From an uncultured Eubacteriales bacterium (GTDB lineage Bacteria > Bacillota > Clostridia > Oscillospirales > Acutalibacteraceae): a stretch of DNA of 64,000 nucleotides. The translations under genes and the position numbers were made by a program. The stretch is from positions 1 to 64,000 of the forward strand of contig CAKRRH010000002.1 in assembly GCA_934394855.1 (NCBI GenBank), read 5' to 3'. Of this stretch, positions 35,116 to 44,586 are shown in pieces. Position 1 is the first letter of the stretch; each line of letters starts with the position of its first letter. The notes under the pieces are model-generated. The model saw nothing but the letters and a program-made list of their open reading frames with translations. It had not been told where the DNA came from and ran no database searches.

Positions 35116-37200
35116 ATGCCGAGAAAAGTTTCTCTTGAGAAAACCAGAAATATTGGTATAATGGCTCATATCGACGCCGGTAAAACAACTACCACAGAGC
35201 GTATCTTGTTCTACACGGGTGTAAACCACAAGATCGGTGAAACACACGACGGCGACGCTACCATGGACTGGATGGAGCAGGAGCAGGAGCGTGGTATTAC
35301 CATCACTTCTGCGGCTACAACCTGTTTCTGGAAAGAGCATCGTATCAATATCATTGACACTCCCGGCCACGTTGACTTCACTGTTGAAGTTCAGCGTTCG
35401 CTTCGTGTACTTGACGGTTCTGTAACTGTTTTGTGCGCAAAGGGCGGTGTTGAACCTCAGTCTGAGACCGTTTGGCGTCAGGCTGACGAATATCATGTTC
35501 CGCGCATGATTTATGTAAACAAGATGGACATTATGGGCGCTGACTTCTATCATGTTCTTGACATGGTAAATGAGCGTTTCAAATGCAATCCTGTTCCGAT
35601 TCAGCTTCCGATCGGTTCGGAAGATACCTTCAAAGGTATTGTCGACCTCGTTGAGATGGACGCTGAAGTTTATTATGACGATCTTGGAAAAGACGTTCGC
35701 CGTGAGCCAATCCCGGACGACATGAAAGAGCTTGCTGAGAAATATCGCACAAAGCTCATCGAGCATGTTGCCGAGCAGGACGAAGCGCTCATGGAAAAAT
35801 ATTTCAACGGTGAAGAAATCACTGTTGATGAAATCAAAAAGACTATTCGTAAATCAACAATCGCTAACGAAATGGTTCCGATCACCTGCGGTACTTCATA
35901 TCGCAACAAGGGTGTTCAGCCGTTGCTCGACGCAATCGTTGATTATATGCCTGCTCCGACAGACGTTGAGTCAATCAAGGGTGTAAACCCGGATACCGAC
36001 GAAGAGGAGTACAGACATTCATCCGACACTGAGCCGTTTGCTGCTCTTGCATTCAAAATCGCTACCGACCCGTTCGTTGGTAAGATCTGCTTCTTTAGAG
36101 TATATTCAGGTACGGTTGACGCAGGTTCGACAGTTTACAACTCAGTTAAGGATAATAAAGAAAGACTCGGTCGTATTCTTCAGATGCACGCAAATCACAG
36201 AGAAGATATTGAAACCGTTTATGCCGGTGACATTGCCGCAGCAGTTGGTTTGAAAAACACAACTACCGGTGATACTCTCTGCGATGAGAAGAATCCGATC
36301 ATCCTCGAGTCAATGAACTTCCCGGAGCCTGTAATCCGTGTTGCTATCGAACCTAAGACCAAAGCAGGTCAGGAAAAGATGGGCATTGCGCTTTCAAAGC
36401 TTGCCGAGGAAGACCCGACATTCAGATGCTATACCGATGAAGAAACAGGCCAGACAATCATTGCCGGCATGGGTGAGCTTCATCTTGAAATCATCGTTGA
36501 CCGTATGCTTCGTGAGTTCAAGGTTGAGGCTAATGTAGGTAAACCGCAGGTTGCTTACAAGGAAACCATCCGCAAGCCTGCTGATGTTGATGAGAAATAT
36601 GCTCGTCAGTCAGGTGGTAAAGGTCAGTACGGTCATGTTAAGATCAAGGTTGAGCCGAACGAAACAGGTAAGGGCTACGAGTTTGTTAACGCAATCGTCG
36701 GCGGTTCTATTCCGAAGGAATATATCCCGGCTGTTGACAACGGTATTCGCGGCGCAATGCAGTCAGGCGTACTTGCCGGCTATCCTGTTGTTGACGTAAA
36801 GGTTACTCTTTACGACGGTTCATATCATGAAGTTGACTCGTCTGAAATGGCATTTAAGATTGCCGGTTCAATGGCATTTAAGTCGGCTTGCCGCAAGGGC
36901 GACCCGGTACTTCTTGAGCCTATCATGAAAGTTACCGTGCTTGTTCCTGAAGAGTACATGGGCGACGTTATCGGCGACCTTAACTCTCGTCGTGGCGAAA
37001 TCCAGGGCTTTGAAGACAGAAGCGGTATCAAGCAGATCAACGCAAGAGTTCCGCTCGGCGATATGTTCGGTTATGCAACCGACCTTCGTTCAAAGACTCA
37101 GGGCCGCGGACAGTATGTTATGGAGCCTGACGGATACAAAGAAGTTCCGAAGAGCATTGCTGAAAAAATCATGACAGCTCGTAATAAAAAGGAAGACTAA
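35116..37200 (+). CDS. fusA: Elongation factor G
   Basis: GTPase that translocates the ribosome, 694 aa. G-motifs are intact: AHIDAGKTTTTER, RGITITSAAT, DTPGHVDF and NKMD. Domain IV carries the KGQYGHVKI stretch. It follows rpsG by 39 nt with AAAGGAG before ATG. Confidence 0.98.
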   Translation: MPRKVSLEKTRNIGIMAHIDAGKTTTTERILFYTGVNHKIGETHDGDATMDWMEQEQERGITITSAATTCFWKEHRINIIDTPGHVDFTVEVQRSLRVLDGSVTVLCAKGGVEPQSETVWRQADEYHVPRMIYVNKMDIMGADFYHVLDMVNERFKCNPVPIQLPIGSEDTFKGIVDLVEMDAEVYYDDLGKDVRREPIPDDMKELAEKYRTKLIEHVAEQDEALMEKYFNGEEITVDEIKKTIRKSTIANEMVPITCGTSYRNKGVQPLLDAIVDYMPAPTDVESIKGVNPDTDEEEYRHSSDTEPFAALAFKIATDPFVGKICFFRVYSGTVDAGSTVYNSVKDNKERLGRILQMHANHREDIETVYAGDIAAAVGLKNTTTGDTLCDEKNPIILESMNFPEPVIRVAIEPKTKAGQEKMGIALSKLAEEDPTFRCYTDEETGQTIIAGMGELHLEIIVDRMLREFKVEANVGKPQVAYKETIRKPADVDEKYARQSGGKGQYGHVKIKVEPNETGKGYEFVNAIVGGSIPKEYIPAVDNGIRGAMQSGVLAGYPVVDVKVTLYDGSYHEVDSSEMAFKIAGSMAFKSACRKGDPVLLEPIMKVTVLVPEEYMGDVIGDLNSRRGEIQGFEDRSGIKQINARVPLGDMFGYATDLRSKTQGRGQYVMEPDGYKEVPKSIAEKIMTARNKKED

Positions 37201-37215
37201 TTTTTCAAAAAACAC

Positions 37216-37244
37216 TTGAATTTTACTCTTTCTTTTGATATTAT
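37216..37244 (+). promoter_or_regulatory. Internal promoter of tuf
   Basis: TTGAAT, 17-nt spacer, TATTAT in the 96-nt gap between fusA and tuf, giving extra EF-Tu transcription. Confidence 0.6.
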
Positions 37245-37296
37245 TAAGTTAAAGCTCAAAAATTATTATTTTATTCATTAAGGAGGCTATTTTACA

Positions 37297-38499
37297 ATGG
37301 CAAAAGAACATTTTAACCGAACCAAACCGCATGTAAACATCGGTACAATCGGACACGTTGACCACGGTAAGACCACTCTTACAGCTGCTATCACAAAGGT
37401 ATTGGCTATGCAGGGCGGCGCAAAATTTGAAGATTACGCAGATATCGATAAGGCTCCTGAAGAGAGAGAGCGTGGTATCACAATCAACACAGCTCACGTT
37501 GAGTACGAAACAGAGAAGCGTCACTACGCTCACGTTGACTGCCCCGGCCATGCTGACTATGTTAAAAACATGATCACCGGTGCTGCTCAGATGGACGGCG
37601 CTATCCTCGTTATCGCTGCAACAGACGGCCCGATGGCTCAGACCAAAGAGCATCTTCTTCTTGCTCGTCAGGTTGGCGTTCCGGCAATCGTTGTATTCCT
37701 TAACAAATGCGACCAGGTTGACGATCCTGAACTTCTCGAACTCGTTGAGATGGAAGTTCGCGAGACTCTTTCAAAATATGAATTCCCGGGCGACGATATC
37801 CCGATTATCAAGGGTTCTGCTTTGCAGGCACTCGAGTGCGCTTCAACAGACATCAATGATCCGGCATACGCTCCGATCATTGAGCTCATGAACGCAGTTG
37901 ACGATTACATTCCGACTCCTGATCGTAAAGCTGATCAGCCGTTCCTTATGCCGATCGAAGACACCATGACAATTTCTGGTCGTGGTACTGTTGTTACAGG
38001 TCGTGTAGAGCGTGGACAGCTCAACGCAGGCGACGAAGTTGAAATCCTCGGTCTTACCGAAGAGCGCCGCAAGGTTGTTGTAACTTCAATGGAAATGTTC
38101 CGTAAAACTCTCGACTACTGCGAGGCCGGTGACAACATCGGTGCACTTCTTCGTGGTGTAAACCGTGACGAAGTTGAGCGTGGTCAGGTTCTTGCTAAAC
38201 CGGGCACAATTCATCCGCACACAAAATTCCGCGGTCAGGTTTATGTATTGAGCAAAGAAGAAGGCGGCCGTCATACTCCGTTCTTCAACAACTATCGTCC
38301 GCAGTTCTATTTCAGAACAACTGACGTTACAGGCGTAATCACTCTTCCGGAAGGCACAGAAATGTGCATGCCTGGCGATAACGTAGAGATGGATGTTGAA
38401 CTCATCACTCCTATCGCTATTGAAGAAGGTCTTCGCTTCGCTATCCGTGAAGGTGGCCGTACAGTAGGTTCAGGCGTTGTTACAGCTATCAACGGCTAA
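37297..38499 (+). CDS. tuf: Elongation factor Tu
   Basis: GTPase that delivers aminoacyl-tRNA to the ribosome, 400 aa. Motifs GHVDHGKTTL, RGITINTAHVEYE, DCPGHADY and NKCD are intact. AAGGAGG precedes ATG. It closes the str operon with a strong terminator; rpsJ, usually next, is about 18 kb further on. Confidence 0.98.
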   Translation: MAKEHFNRTKPHVNIGTIGHVDHGKTTLTAAITKVLAMQGGAKFEDYADIDKAPEERERGITINTAHVEYETEKRHYAHVDCPGHADYVKNMITGAAQMDGAILVIAATDGPMAQTKEHLLLARQVGVPAIVVFLNKCDQVDDPELLELVEMEVRETLSKYEFPGDDIPIIKGSALQALECASTDINDPAYAPIIELMNAVDDYIPTPDRKADQPFLMPIEDTMTISGRGTVVTGRVERGQLNAGDEVEILGLTEERRKVVVTSMEMFRKTLDYCEAGDNIGALLRGVNRDEVERGQVLAKPGTIHPHTKFRGQVYVLSKEEGGRHTPFFNNYRPQFYFRTTDVTGVITLPEGTEMCMPGDNVEMDVELITPIAIEEGLRFAIREGGRTVGSGVVTAING

Positions 38500-38538
38500 T
38501 CTGATTAACGACTAAATATACATTTAATCGGTAAATTT

Positions 38539-38580
38539 ACCCGCATTTTGCAGTTTTTTGTAAAATGCGGGTGTTTTTTT
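38539..38580 (+). terminator. Terminator of the str operon after tuf
   Basis: An 11-bp stem ACCCGCATTTT/AAAATGCGGGT (38539-38549/38562-38572) followed by GTTTTTTT. Confidence 0.9.
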
Positions 38581-38590
38581 ATACATTTTC

Positions 38591-38619
38591 TTGACAAGTG
38601 AAAAAAATTAGAGTATAAT
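38591..38619 (+). promoter_or_regulatory. Promoter of livK
   Basis: Full consensus TTGACA, 17-nt spacer, TATAAT. Confidence 0.88.
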
Positions 38620-38622
38620 TCC

Positions 38623-38650
38623 GTTAATGGAAATTTAATATTCCATTAAC
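38623..38650 (+). promoter_or_regulatory. Perfect palindrome at the livK transcription start
   Basis: GTTAATGGAA, 8-nt spacer, TTCCATTAAC. It begins 4 nt after the -10 box, so it would cover the start site as an operator or form a 10-bp hairpin at the mRNA 5' end. A T7 run follows 7 nt after. Confidence 0.65.
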
Positions 38651-38701
38651 AATCCGATTTTTTTAATTCGGAAATATGATTTTATTACGGAGGAATTTAC
38701 A

Positions 38702-39874
38702 ATGAAGAAATTTCTTAAAGTAGTTGCTCTTGTGTTGGCTGTCGCAATGATGACAACAGCTTTTGCAAGCTGCGGCGGCAATGAAACATCAAAAACGGAC
38801 GCTAATGTTATAAAGATCGGCGGAATCGGACCGCTTACCGACTCGGCTGCTACTTACGGAATCGCTGTTCAGCGTGCGGCTGAACTCGCAGTTGACGAAA
38901 TCAATGCTGCAGGTGGCGTAAACGGCATTAAGCTTGAGTTCAAAATGGAAGATGATGTTGCTGACGGTGAAAAATCAGTTACAGCATATAACAACCTCAA
39001 GGACTGGGGTATGCAGATCCTCATGGGAACTGTTACAACAGGCGCTTGCCTTGCAGTAATCGAGAAGACAAAGAGCGACAATATGTTCGAGCTTACTCCT
39101 TCTGCTTCTGCTGCTGATATTGTTAAATATGACAACGCATTCCAGGTTTGCTTCACTGACCCGAACCAGGGCAAAAAATCTGCCGACTACATTGCAGATA
39201 ATAAGGTTGCAACCAAAGTTGCTGTAATTTATGACAGCTCAGACGCATATTCAACCGGTGTCTACAACACATTCAAATCAGAGGCTGCTGAAAAAGGTCT
39301 TAACATCGTAACCGAGCAGTCATTCACAAAAGATTCTAAGACCGACTTCTCAGCTCAGATCTCAGTTGCAAAATCGTCAGGCGCAGAGCTTGTTTTCCTT
39401 CCGATTTACTACAATGAAGCATCGCTCATTCTCCAGCAGTGCAAACAGGCTTCGTTCGCTCCGAAATTCTTTGGTTGCGACGGTCTTGACGGACTTCTTA
39501 CAATCAAGAATTTTGATACTTCGCTTGCTGAAAATGTAATGCTTCTTACTCCTTTCGCAGCAGACGCAAAGGACGAAGCTACTCAGAAATTTGTAAAAGC
39601 ATACAAAGAGAAATATAACGACACACCGAACCAGTTTGCGGCAGATACATATGACGCAATCAATATAATTGCAAAGCTTATCGAAAAGTGCGGTGTCAAG
39701 GGTGACATGAGCGTTTCGGATATTTGCGAAGCAATGAAAACAGGCATCACAGCTTCTGATTTCAAATATGACGGACTCACAGGTTCAGGCATGACATGGG
39801 CTAAGACCGGTGAAGTTAACAAGGCTCCTAAGGCTGTTGTTATCAAAGACGGTTCATATGTATCGCTTGACTAA
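38702..39874 (+). CDS. livK: Branched-chain amino acid-binding lipoprotein
   Basis: Extracellular receptor for the Liv importer, 390 aa. Lipoprotein signal peptide with lipobox FASC (Cys24). The periplasmic-binding-protein fold is of the Leu/Ile/Val type: IKIGGIGPLTDSAATYGIAVQRAAELAVDEINAAGG-like N-terminus, and YDSSDAYSTGVYNTF and GCDGLDG later. AGGAGG-like GGAGGAAT precedes ATG. A terminator follows, separating it from livHMGF so that the receptor can be made in excess. The ligand could also be another neutral amino acid or amide. Confidence 0.92.
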   Translation: MKKFLKVVALVLAVAMMTTAFASCGGNETSKTDANVIKIGGIGPLTDSAATYGIAVQRAAELAVDEINAAGGVNGIKLEFKMEDDVADGEKSVTAYNNLKDWGMQILMGTVTTGACLAVIEKTKSDNMFELTPSASAADIVKYDNAFQVCFTDPNQGKKSADYIADNKVATKVAVIYDSSDAYSTGVYNTFKSEAAEKGLNIVTEQSFTKDSKTDFSAQISVAKSSGAELVFLPIYYNEASLILQQCKQASFAPKFFGCDGLDGLLTIKNFDTSLAENVMLLTPFAADAKDEATQKFVKAYKEKYNDTPNQFAADTYDAINIIAKLIEKCGVKGDMSVSDICEAMKTGITASDFKYDGLTGSGMTWAKTGEVNKAPKAVVIKDGSYVSLD

Positions 39875-39906
39875 TATTTAAAATCAAACAGATATTGACT
39901 GAATGC

Positions 39907-39970
39907 AAAAACCGATGACGCTTTTTGTAGGTGTACTAATCGCACCCAAAAATGCTCATCGGTTTTTCAG
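39907..39970. terminator. Terminator after livK
   Basis: A long stem AAAAACCGATGA/TCATCGGTTTTT (39907-39918/39956-39967) with an inner paired segment; T-rich in both directions. Confidence 0.85.
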
Positions 39971-40037
39971 TTGATATTTTTTATCTGAAAAACCATAATT
40001 TTTTTGATAAAAAATATCAATAAATATATATTTTTCG

Positions 40038-40066
40038 TTGTAATTGTTAAGAAAATATGATATAAT
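40038..40066 (+). promoter_or_regulatory. Promoter of livHMGF
   Basis: TTGTAA, 17-nt spacer, perfect TATAAT, 52 nt before livH. Confidence 0.75.
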
Positions 40067-40117
40067 TTTCAATATATCATTTTTAAAAGTAATCCACAGG
40101 GAAGGAATGGTTATCAA

Positions 40118-40999
40118 ATGGGATTTTTGAATAACCTTATCAACGGCATAAGCCTTGGCAGTATTTATGCTGTTATTGCGCTCGGTTATACCATGGTTTA
40201 TGGTATTGCCAAAATGCTGAACTTTGCGCACGGCGATGTTATAATGGTCGGCGGTTATGTTGTGTTTTTTGCAATGACCTCATTTAACCTCAATTCATGG
40301 GTCGCAATATTATTATCAATAATCGTCTGCACCGTTCTTGGTATCGTAATTGAAAAAATCGCATATAAACCGCTCAGACAGGCGTCAAGCCTTGCGGTTC
40401 TTATCACTGCAATCGGCGTCAGCTACTTTTTGCAAAATATTGCGCTTTTGCTTTTCGGAGCACAGCCGGTCAACTTCACATCGGTTGTCACAATTCCGAA
40501 AATCACACTCGCAGGCGGTGAAATTGTTATCACGGGCGAAGCAATCGCCGCAATCGTTGTATCGGTTATCATCGTAGTTGCGCTTTCATTCTTCATCAAT
40601 AAAACAAAACCCGGCAGAGCAATGCTTGCAGTATCGGAAGATAAAGGCGCGGCTCAGTTGATGGGTGTTGATGTTAATAAAACAATTTCGCTTACATTTG
40701 CAATCGGTTCGGGACTTGCCGCAATAGCAGGCGTTTTGCTTTGCTCGGCTTATCCGTCGCTTTCGAACATGACCGGTGCAATGCCCGGAATCAAGGCATT
40801 CGTCGCAGCTGTTTTCGGCGGCATCGGCTCAATCCCGGGTGCAATGATCGGCGGAATTCTTATCGGCATTATCGAAATTTTGAGCAAATCATACATTTCT
40901 CCTCAGCTTGCCGACGCAATCGTATTTGCGGTTTTGATTTTGGTTCTCACAATCAAACCTACAGGCATTTTGGGCAAGAAAATCAGCGAAAAAGTATAA
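40118..40999 (+). CDS. livH: Branched-chain amino acid ABC transporter permease LivH
   Basis: Membrane subunit, 293 aa with about eight TM helices. Starts with the LivH-type NNLINGISLGSIYAVIALGYTMVYG and has the cytoplasmic loop GRAMLAVSEDKGAAQLMGVD that docks the ATPases. GGAAGGA precedes ATG. First gene of livHMGF. Confidence 0.95.
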   Translation: MGFLNNLINGISLGSIYAVIALGYTMVYGIAKMLNFAHGDVIMVGGYVVFFAMTSFNLNSWVAILLSIIVCTVLGIVIEKIAYKPLRQASSLAVLITAIGVSYFLQNIALLLFGAQPVNFTSVVTIPKITLAGGEIVITGEAIAAIVVSVIIVVALSFFINKTKPGRAMLAVSEDKGAAQLMGVDVNKTISLTFAIGSGLAAIAGVLLCSAYPSLSNMTGAMPGIKAFVAAVFGGIGSIPGAMIGGILIGIIEILSKSYISPQLADAIVFAVLILVLTIKPTGILGKKISEKV

Positions 41000-41053
41000 T
41001 TTCTCAATCAATATTGACATATTAAACGATAATCTGAAAGGAACGGTTTTCGG

Positions 41054-42136
41054 ATGAAATCTAAACTACTGAAACCACAGACGCGGACAAGCTTTGTAAC
41101 CTATGGCTTGTTGCTTGCCGTCTTTTTGATAACACAAATATTTATCTCGACAGGCTCGATCACGAGTATGTTGAAGGATTTGCTTGTGCCGCTTTGCACC
41201 TACTCGATTTTGGCGGTATCTCTTAACCTTACTGTCGGAATTTTGGGTGAGCTGTCACTCGGACAGGCAGGATTTATGTGCCTTGGCGCATATTCCGGTG
41301 CAATTTTCTCACTTGTAACACAAGAATCAATTCCCTCAAGCTGGGTTCGTTTTCCGCTTGCACTCATAATCGGCGGTCTTTTCGCCGCAATCTTCGGCGT
41401 GTTGATCGGAATCCCGGTTCTTCGTCTTAAAGGCGACTATCTTGCAATCGTAACGCTTGCATTCGGCGAAATCATTAAAAATGTATTTGCCGCAATTTAC
41501 TTCGGTTATGATTCAAACGGACTTCATTTTTCGCTCAAAAGTGCAGGCGATTTGAACATGAAGCCTGACGGTAAAATTTTGATAAACGGTGCGCTCGGCG
41601 TTACGGGTACGCCTAATGATTCCAACTATATTGTCGGTTTTATCTTGCTGTTCCTGACACTTGTTATTGCATATAACTTCATCAATTCACGCACAGGCCG
41701 TGCGGTCATGGCGATTCGTGATAACCGAATTGCGGCTGAATCGGTCGGCATCAATATCACAAAATATAAGCTCATCACATTTGCGCTTACTGCGTTTTTG
41801 GCAGGCATCGCAGGCGTTTTGTTCTCACACAACCTTGCGTCTCTTGCAGCGTCAAAGTTTGACTACAATATGTCAATTTTGATTCTTGTATTTGTCGTCC
41901 TCGGCGGAATGGGCAACATTCGCGGAAGCGTGATTGCGGCGGTAATTTTGACTCTCTTGCCTGAGGTTCTTCGTCCAATCAGCAACTATCGAATGCTGAT
42001 TTATGCAATCATCCTTATCGTAATGATGATTTTGACATCAAACCCTGTGACTAAATCGTACATTGAAAAATATGCAGGTAAAATCAAGGGCTTGTTTAAA
42101 AAGAAAAAAGCCGTAAATGACGAGGGGGTTGAGTGA
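41054..42136 (+). CDS. livM: Branched-chain amino acid ABC transporter permease LivM
   Basis: Second membrane subunit, 360 aa. Contains the LivM motifs LGELSLGQAGFMCLGAY, LRLKGDYLAIVTLAFGEI and the coupling loop GRAVMAIRDNRIAAESVGIN. GAAAGGAAC precedes ATG. The next gene starts one base after the stop. Confidence 0.95.
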   Translation: MKSKLLKPQTRTSFVTYGLLLAVFLITQIFISTGSITSMLKDLLVPLCTYSILAVSLNLTVGILGELSLGQAGFMCLGAYSGAIFSLVTQESIPSSWVRFPLALIIGGLFAAIFGVLIGIPVLRLKGDYLAIVTLAFGEIIKNVFAAIYFGYDSNGLHFSLKSAGDLNMKPDGKILINGALGVTGTPNDSNYIVGFILLFLTLVIAYNFINSRTGRAVMAIRDNRIAAESVGINITKYKLITFALTAFLAGIAGVLFSHNLASLAASKFDYNMSILILVFVVLGGMGNIRGSVIAAVILTLLPEVLRPISNYRMLIYAIILIVMMILTSNPVTKSYIEKYAGKIKGLFKKKKAVNDEGVE

Positions 42137-42137
42137 T

Positions 42138-42896
42138 ATGGCATTGCTTGAAGTAAAAAATCTCGGTATATCATTCGGCGGACTTCGTGCGGTTGACGGA
42201 TTTAATGTTACAATCGAAAAAGGCGAGCTTTATGGTCTTATCGGACCGAACGGCGCCGGAAAAACCACAGTTTTCAATATGCTCACCGGTGTTTATAAAC
42301 CGACCGACGGTACGATTATGCTGGACGGTCAAAACATCACGGGCAAGCATACAATCGACATCAACAGAGCCGGAATTGCGAGAACATTCCAGAACATTCG
42401 CCTGTTCAGCAATATGTCGGTAATCGATAATGTTAAGGTCGGACTTCATAATCAGACAAAATATTCGACCGCAACGGGTGTGTTCAGACTCCCGGGATTT
42501 TTCAAGGGCGAAAAAGCGATGAATGAAAAGGCAATGGAGCTGTTGAAGGTTTTTGACCTTGACGGCGAGGCTGATTTTTTGGCGTCAAATTTGCCCTATG
42601 GTAAACAGCGCAAGCTTGAAATTGCACGAGCTCTTGCGACAAATCCGAAGCTTTTGCTTCTCGATGAGCCTGCTGCGGGCATGAACCCGAATGAAACGCA
42701 GGAGCTCATGGACACGATCAAATTTGTTCGTGATAATTTTGACATGACCGTTCTTTTGATTGAGCATGATATGCGGCTTGTTTCGGGCATATGTGAAAAA
42801 CTCACGGTGCTTAACTTCGGTCAGGTTCTTGCAAGCGGTTCTACTTCTGAGGTACTCAGCAACCCCGAAGTAATCGTTGCATATCTTGGCGAATAA
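42138..42896 (+). CDS. livG: Branched-chain amino acid ABC transporter ATPase LivG
   Basis: ATPase, 252 aa. Walker A GPNGAGKTT, signature-equivalent LPYGKQRKLEIARAL typical of LivG (no canonical LSGGQ), Walker B LLLLDEPAAGMNP. The ATG at 42138 lies 1 nt after livM and follows GAGGGGG; the in-frame ATG at 42117 lies inside livM and is not favoured. Confidence 0.95.
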   Translation: MALLEVKNLGISFGGLRAVDGFNVTIEKGELYGLIGPNGAGKTTVFNMLTGVYKPTDGTIMLDGQNITGKHTIDINRAGIARTFQNIRLFSNMSVIDNVKVGLHNQTKYSTATGVFRLPGFFKGEKAMNEKAMELLKVFDLDGEADFLASNLPYGKQRKLEIARALATNPKLLLLDEPAAGMNPNETQELMDTIKFVRDNFDMTVLLIEHDMRLVSGICEKLTVLNFGQVLASGSTSEVLSNPEVIVAYLGE

Positions 42897-42911
42897 GGAG
42901 GAAATGTCAAA

Positions 42912-43622
42912 ATGGCTATGCTTGAAATTAAAGATTTGGAAGTCTTTTACGGCGTGATCAAGGCAATAAAAGGCGTTTCCTTTGAAGTAAATCAGGGTGA
43001 AGTAATTGCGCTGATCGGCGCAAACGGTGCAGGAAAAACCACAATTCTTCATACGATCAGCGGATTGATTAAGCCGAAAAACGGTTCAATTACATTTGAG
43101 GGCGTTGATCTTGTTAAAACTCATCCTCATAAAATCGTTGAAATGGGCATTGCACAGGTGCCTGAAGGACGACGGGTGTTTGCAAATCTGTCGGTATATG
43201 AAAACCTGATACTCGGCGCATATACAAGAAAAGATAAACCCGGAATTGCAGAGAGTTTAGAAAATGTATATAAGAGATTTCCACGACTCGAAGAACGCAA
43301 AAACCAGTCGGCAGGTACGCTTTCGGGCGGTGAACAGCAGATGCTCGCAATGGGCAGGGCGCTGATGTCAAACCCGAAAATCATATTGATGGATGAACCG
43401 TCAATGGGTCTGTCGCCGATTTTGGTCGGTGAAATTTTCGACATTATCAAATCCATCAGCGAAAACGGAACAACGGTTCTGCTTGTTGAGCAAAATGCGA
43501 AAAAGGCATTGCAGATCGCAGATCGTGCATATGTTCTTGAAACCGGCAACATTGCGCTGTCGGGCGACGCTCATGAGCTTATGGATAACGACAGAGTCAG
43601 AAAAGCATATCTCGGCGAATAA
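42912..43622 (+). CDS. livF: Branched-chain amino acid ABC transporter ATPase LivF
   Basis: Second ATPase, 236 aa. Walker A GANGAGKTT, signature LSGGEQQMLAMGRAL, Walker B ILMDEPSMGLSP. AAGGAGG before ATG, 15 nt after livG. Last gene of the operon before a terminator. Confidence 0.96.
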   Translation: MAMLEIKDLEVFYGVIKAIKGVSFEVNQGEVIALIGANGAGKTTILHTISGLIKPKNGSITFEGVDLVKTHPHKIVEMGIAQVPEGRRVFANLSVYENLILGAYTRKDKPGIAESLENVYKRFPRLEERKNQSAGTLSGGEQQMLAMGRALMSNPKIILMDEPSMGLSPILVGEIFDIIKSISENGTTVLLVEQNAKKALQIADRAYVLETGNIALSGDAHELMDNDRVRKAYLGE

Positions 43623-43627
43623 AATCA

Positions 43628-43667
43628 AAGGACGCACTTTTTGGATATTCCGTGTGCGTCCTTTTTT
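43628..43667 (+). terminator. Terminator of the liv operon
   Basis: An 11-bp stem AAAGGACGCAC/GTGCGTCCTTT (43628-43638/43655-43665) with T6 overlapping its end. Confidence 0.88.
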
Positions 43668-43697
43668 GCAGTATTTTTCGGCATACGGAGGAATTAC

Positions 43698-44426
43698 ATG
43701 ATTGAATATATTTTTATGGATCTTGACGAAACGATATTAGATTTTCACAAGGCAGAGCACACGGCGCTCAAAAAGGCGCTCGACGAGATGAATTTATGCT
43801 CCGATGAGTGGGTGCTTGACAGATATTCGGTACTTAATCTTTCTCAGTGGAAATTGCTTGAACAAAAGAAAATTACAAGAGAACAGGTCAAGATAAACCG
43901 ATATATATTGCTGTTTTGCGAGCTTGTTGAAAAAGGGGTTATAGCGAAAAAAACAAAGCCTGAAATTGAGGACTTGGCAGACTGTGCCGCGAAAATATAT
44001 GAAAATCATCTTTCAAACGGTCACTTCTTTTTGGAGGACGCCGAAGATGTTGTAAAGCGGTTGTCGGAAAAATATAAGCTGTATATTGTTTCAAACGGCA
44101 CGGCGAGAGTGCAATATGGCAGACTGATGAGTGCCGATATATCACAATATTTTGAAAAGATCTTCATATCCGAGGAATTAGGCTTTAACAAGCCCGACAA
44201 GCGCTTTTTCGACAAATGTTTTTCGCAAATTGACGGATTTGACAAGACCCGTTCGCTGATTGTCGGTGACAGTTTAAGCTCGGACATTGTGGGCGGAAAA
44301 AATGCTGGAATTATGACGGTTTGGCTCAATTTAAACGGCGAGAGTGAGTTTGGCGGTGAAACAATGCCCGATCATACGATCAATCACTTGCGGGAATTGG
44401 AATCGGTGATAAAGAAAGCGGATTAA
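43698..44426 (+). CDS. HAD-superfamily phosphatase, YjjG-like
   Basis: A 242-aa haloacid-dehalogenase hydrolase, probably a nucleotide or sugar phosphatase. Motif I MDLDET (nucleophile Asp8, acid Asp10), motif II VSNGT, motif III Lys in GFNKPDKRFF and motif IV VGDSLSSDIVGGKNAG are all intact. A helical cap (about 20-95) marks subfamily IA; overall similarity to the pyrimidine 5'-nucleotidase YjjG is the best guess. The ATG at 43698 follows ACGGAGGA; longer in-frame starts fall inside the liv terminator. No strong promoter is visible, so some readthrough from liv is likely. It precedes the pur operon. Confidence 0.88.
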   Translation: MIEYIFMDLDETILDFHKAEHTALKKALDEMNLCSDEWVLDRYSVLNLSQWKLLEQKKITREQVKINRYILLFCELVEKGVIAKKTKPEIEDLADCAAKIYENHLSNGHFFLEDAEDVVKRLSEKYKLYIVSNGTARVQYGRLMSADISQYFEKIFISEELGFNKPDKRFFDKCFSQIDGFDKTRSLIVGDSLSSDIVGGKNAGIMTVWLNLNGESEFGGETMPDHTINHLRELESVIKKAD

Positions 44427-44551
44427 CCCGAAAATGGATAAAACAATGTGACTAAATCATTATAAATATGTCAGTGCTCATTGCTAAAATGTTAAAAAAA
44501 CGGTTAAAAATTCGTTCAATTTATGCAAAACAGAAAAAAATATCGGCGCTA
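44427..44551. other. AT-rich spacer between the HAD gene and the purE promoter
   Basis: No gene, convincing terminator or repeat was recognised here. Confidence 0.5.
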
Positions 44552-44580
44552 TTGACACTTTAATTTGCTTATGATAAAAT
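44552..44580 (+). promoter_or_regulatory. Promoter of the pur operon
   Basis: Consensus TTGACA, 17-nt spacer, TAAAAT, nearly 300 nt upstream of purE. Confidence 0.8.
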
Positions 44581-44586
44581 TAAATT

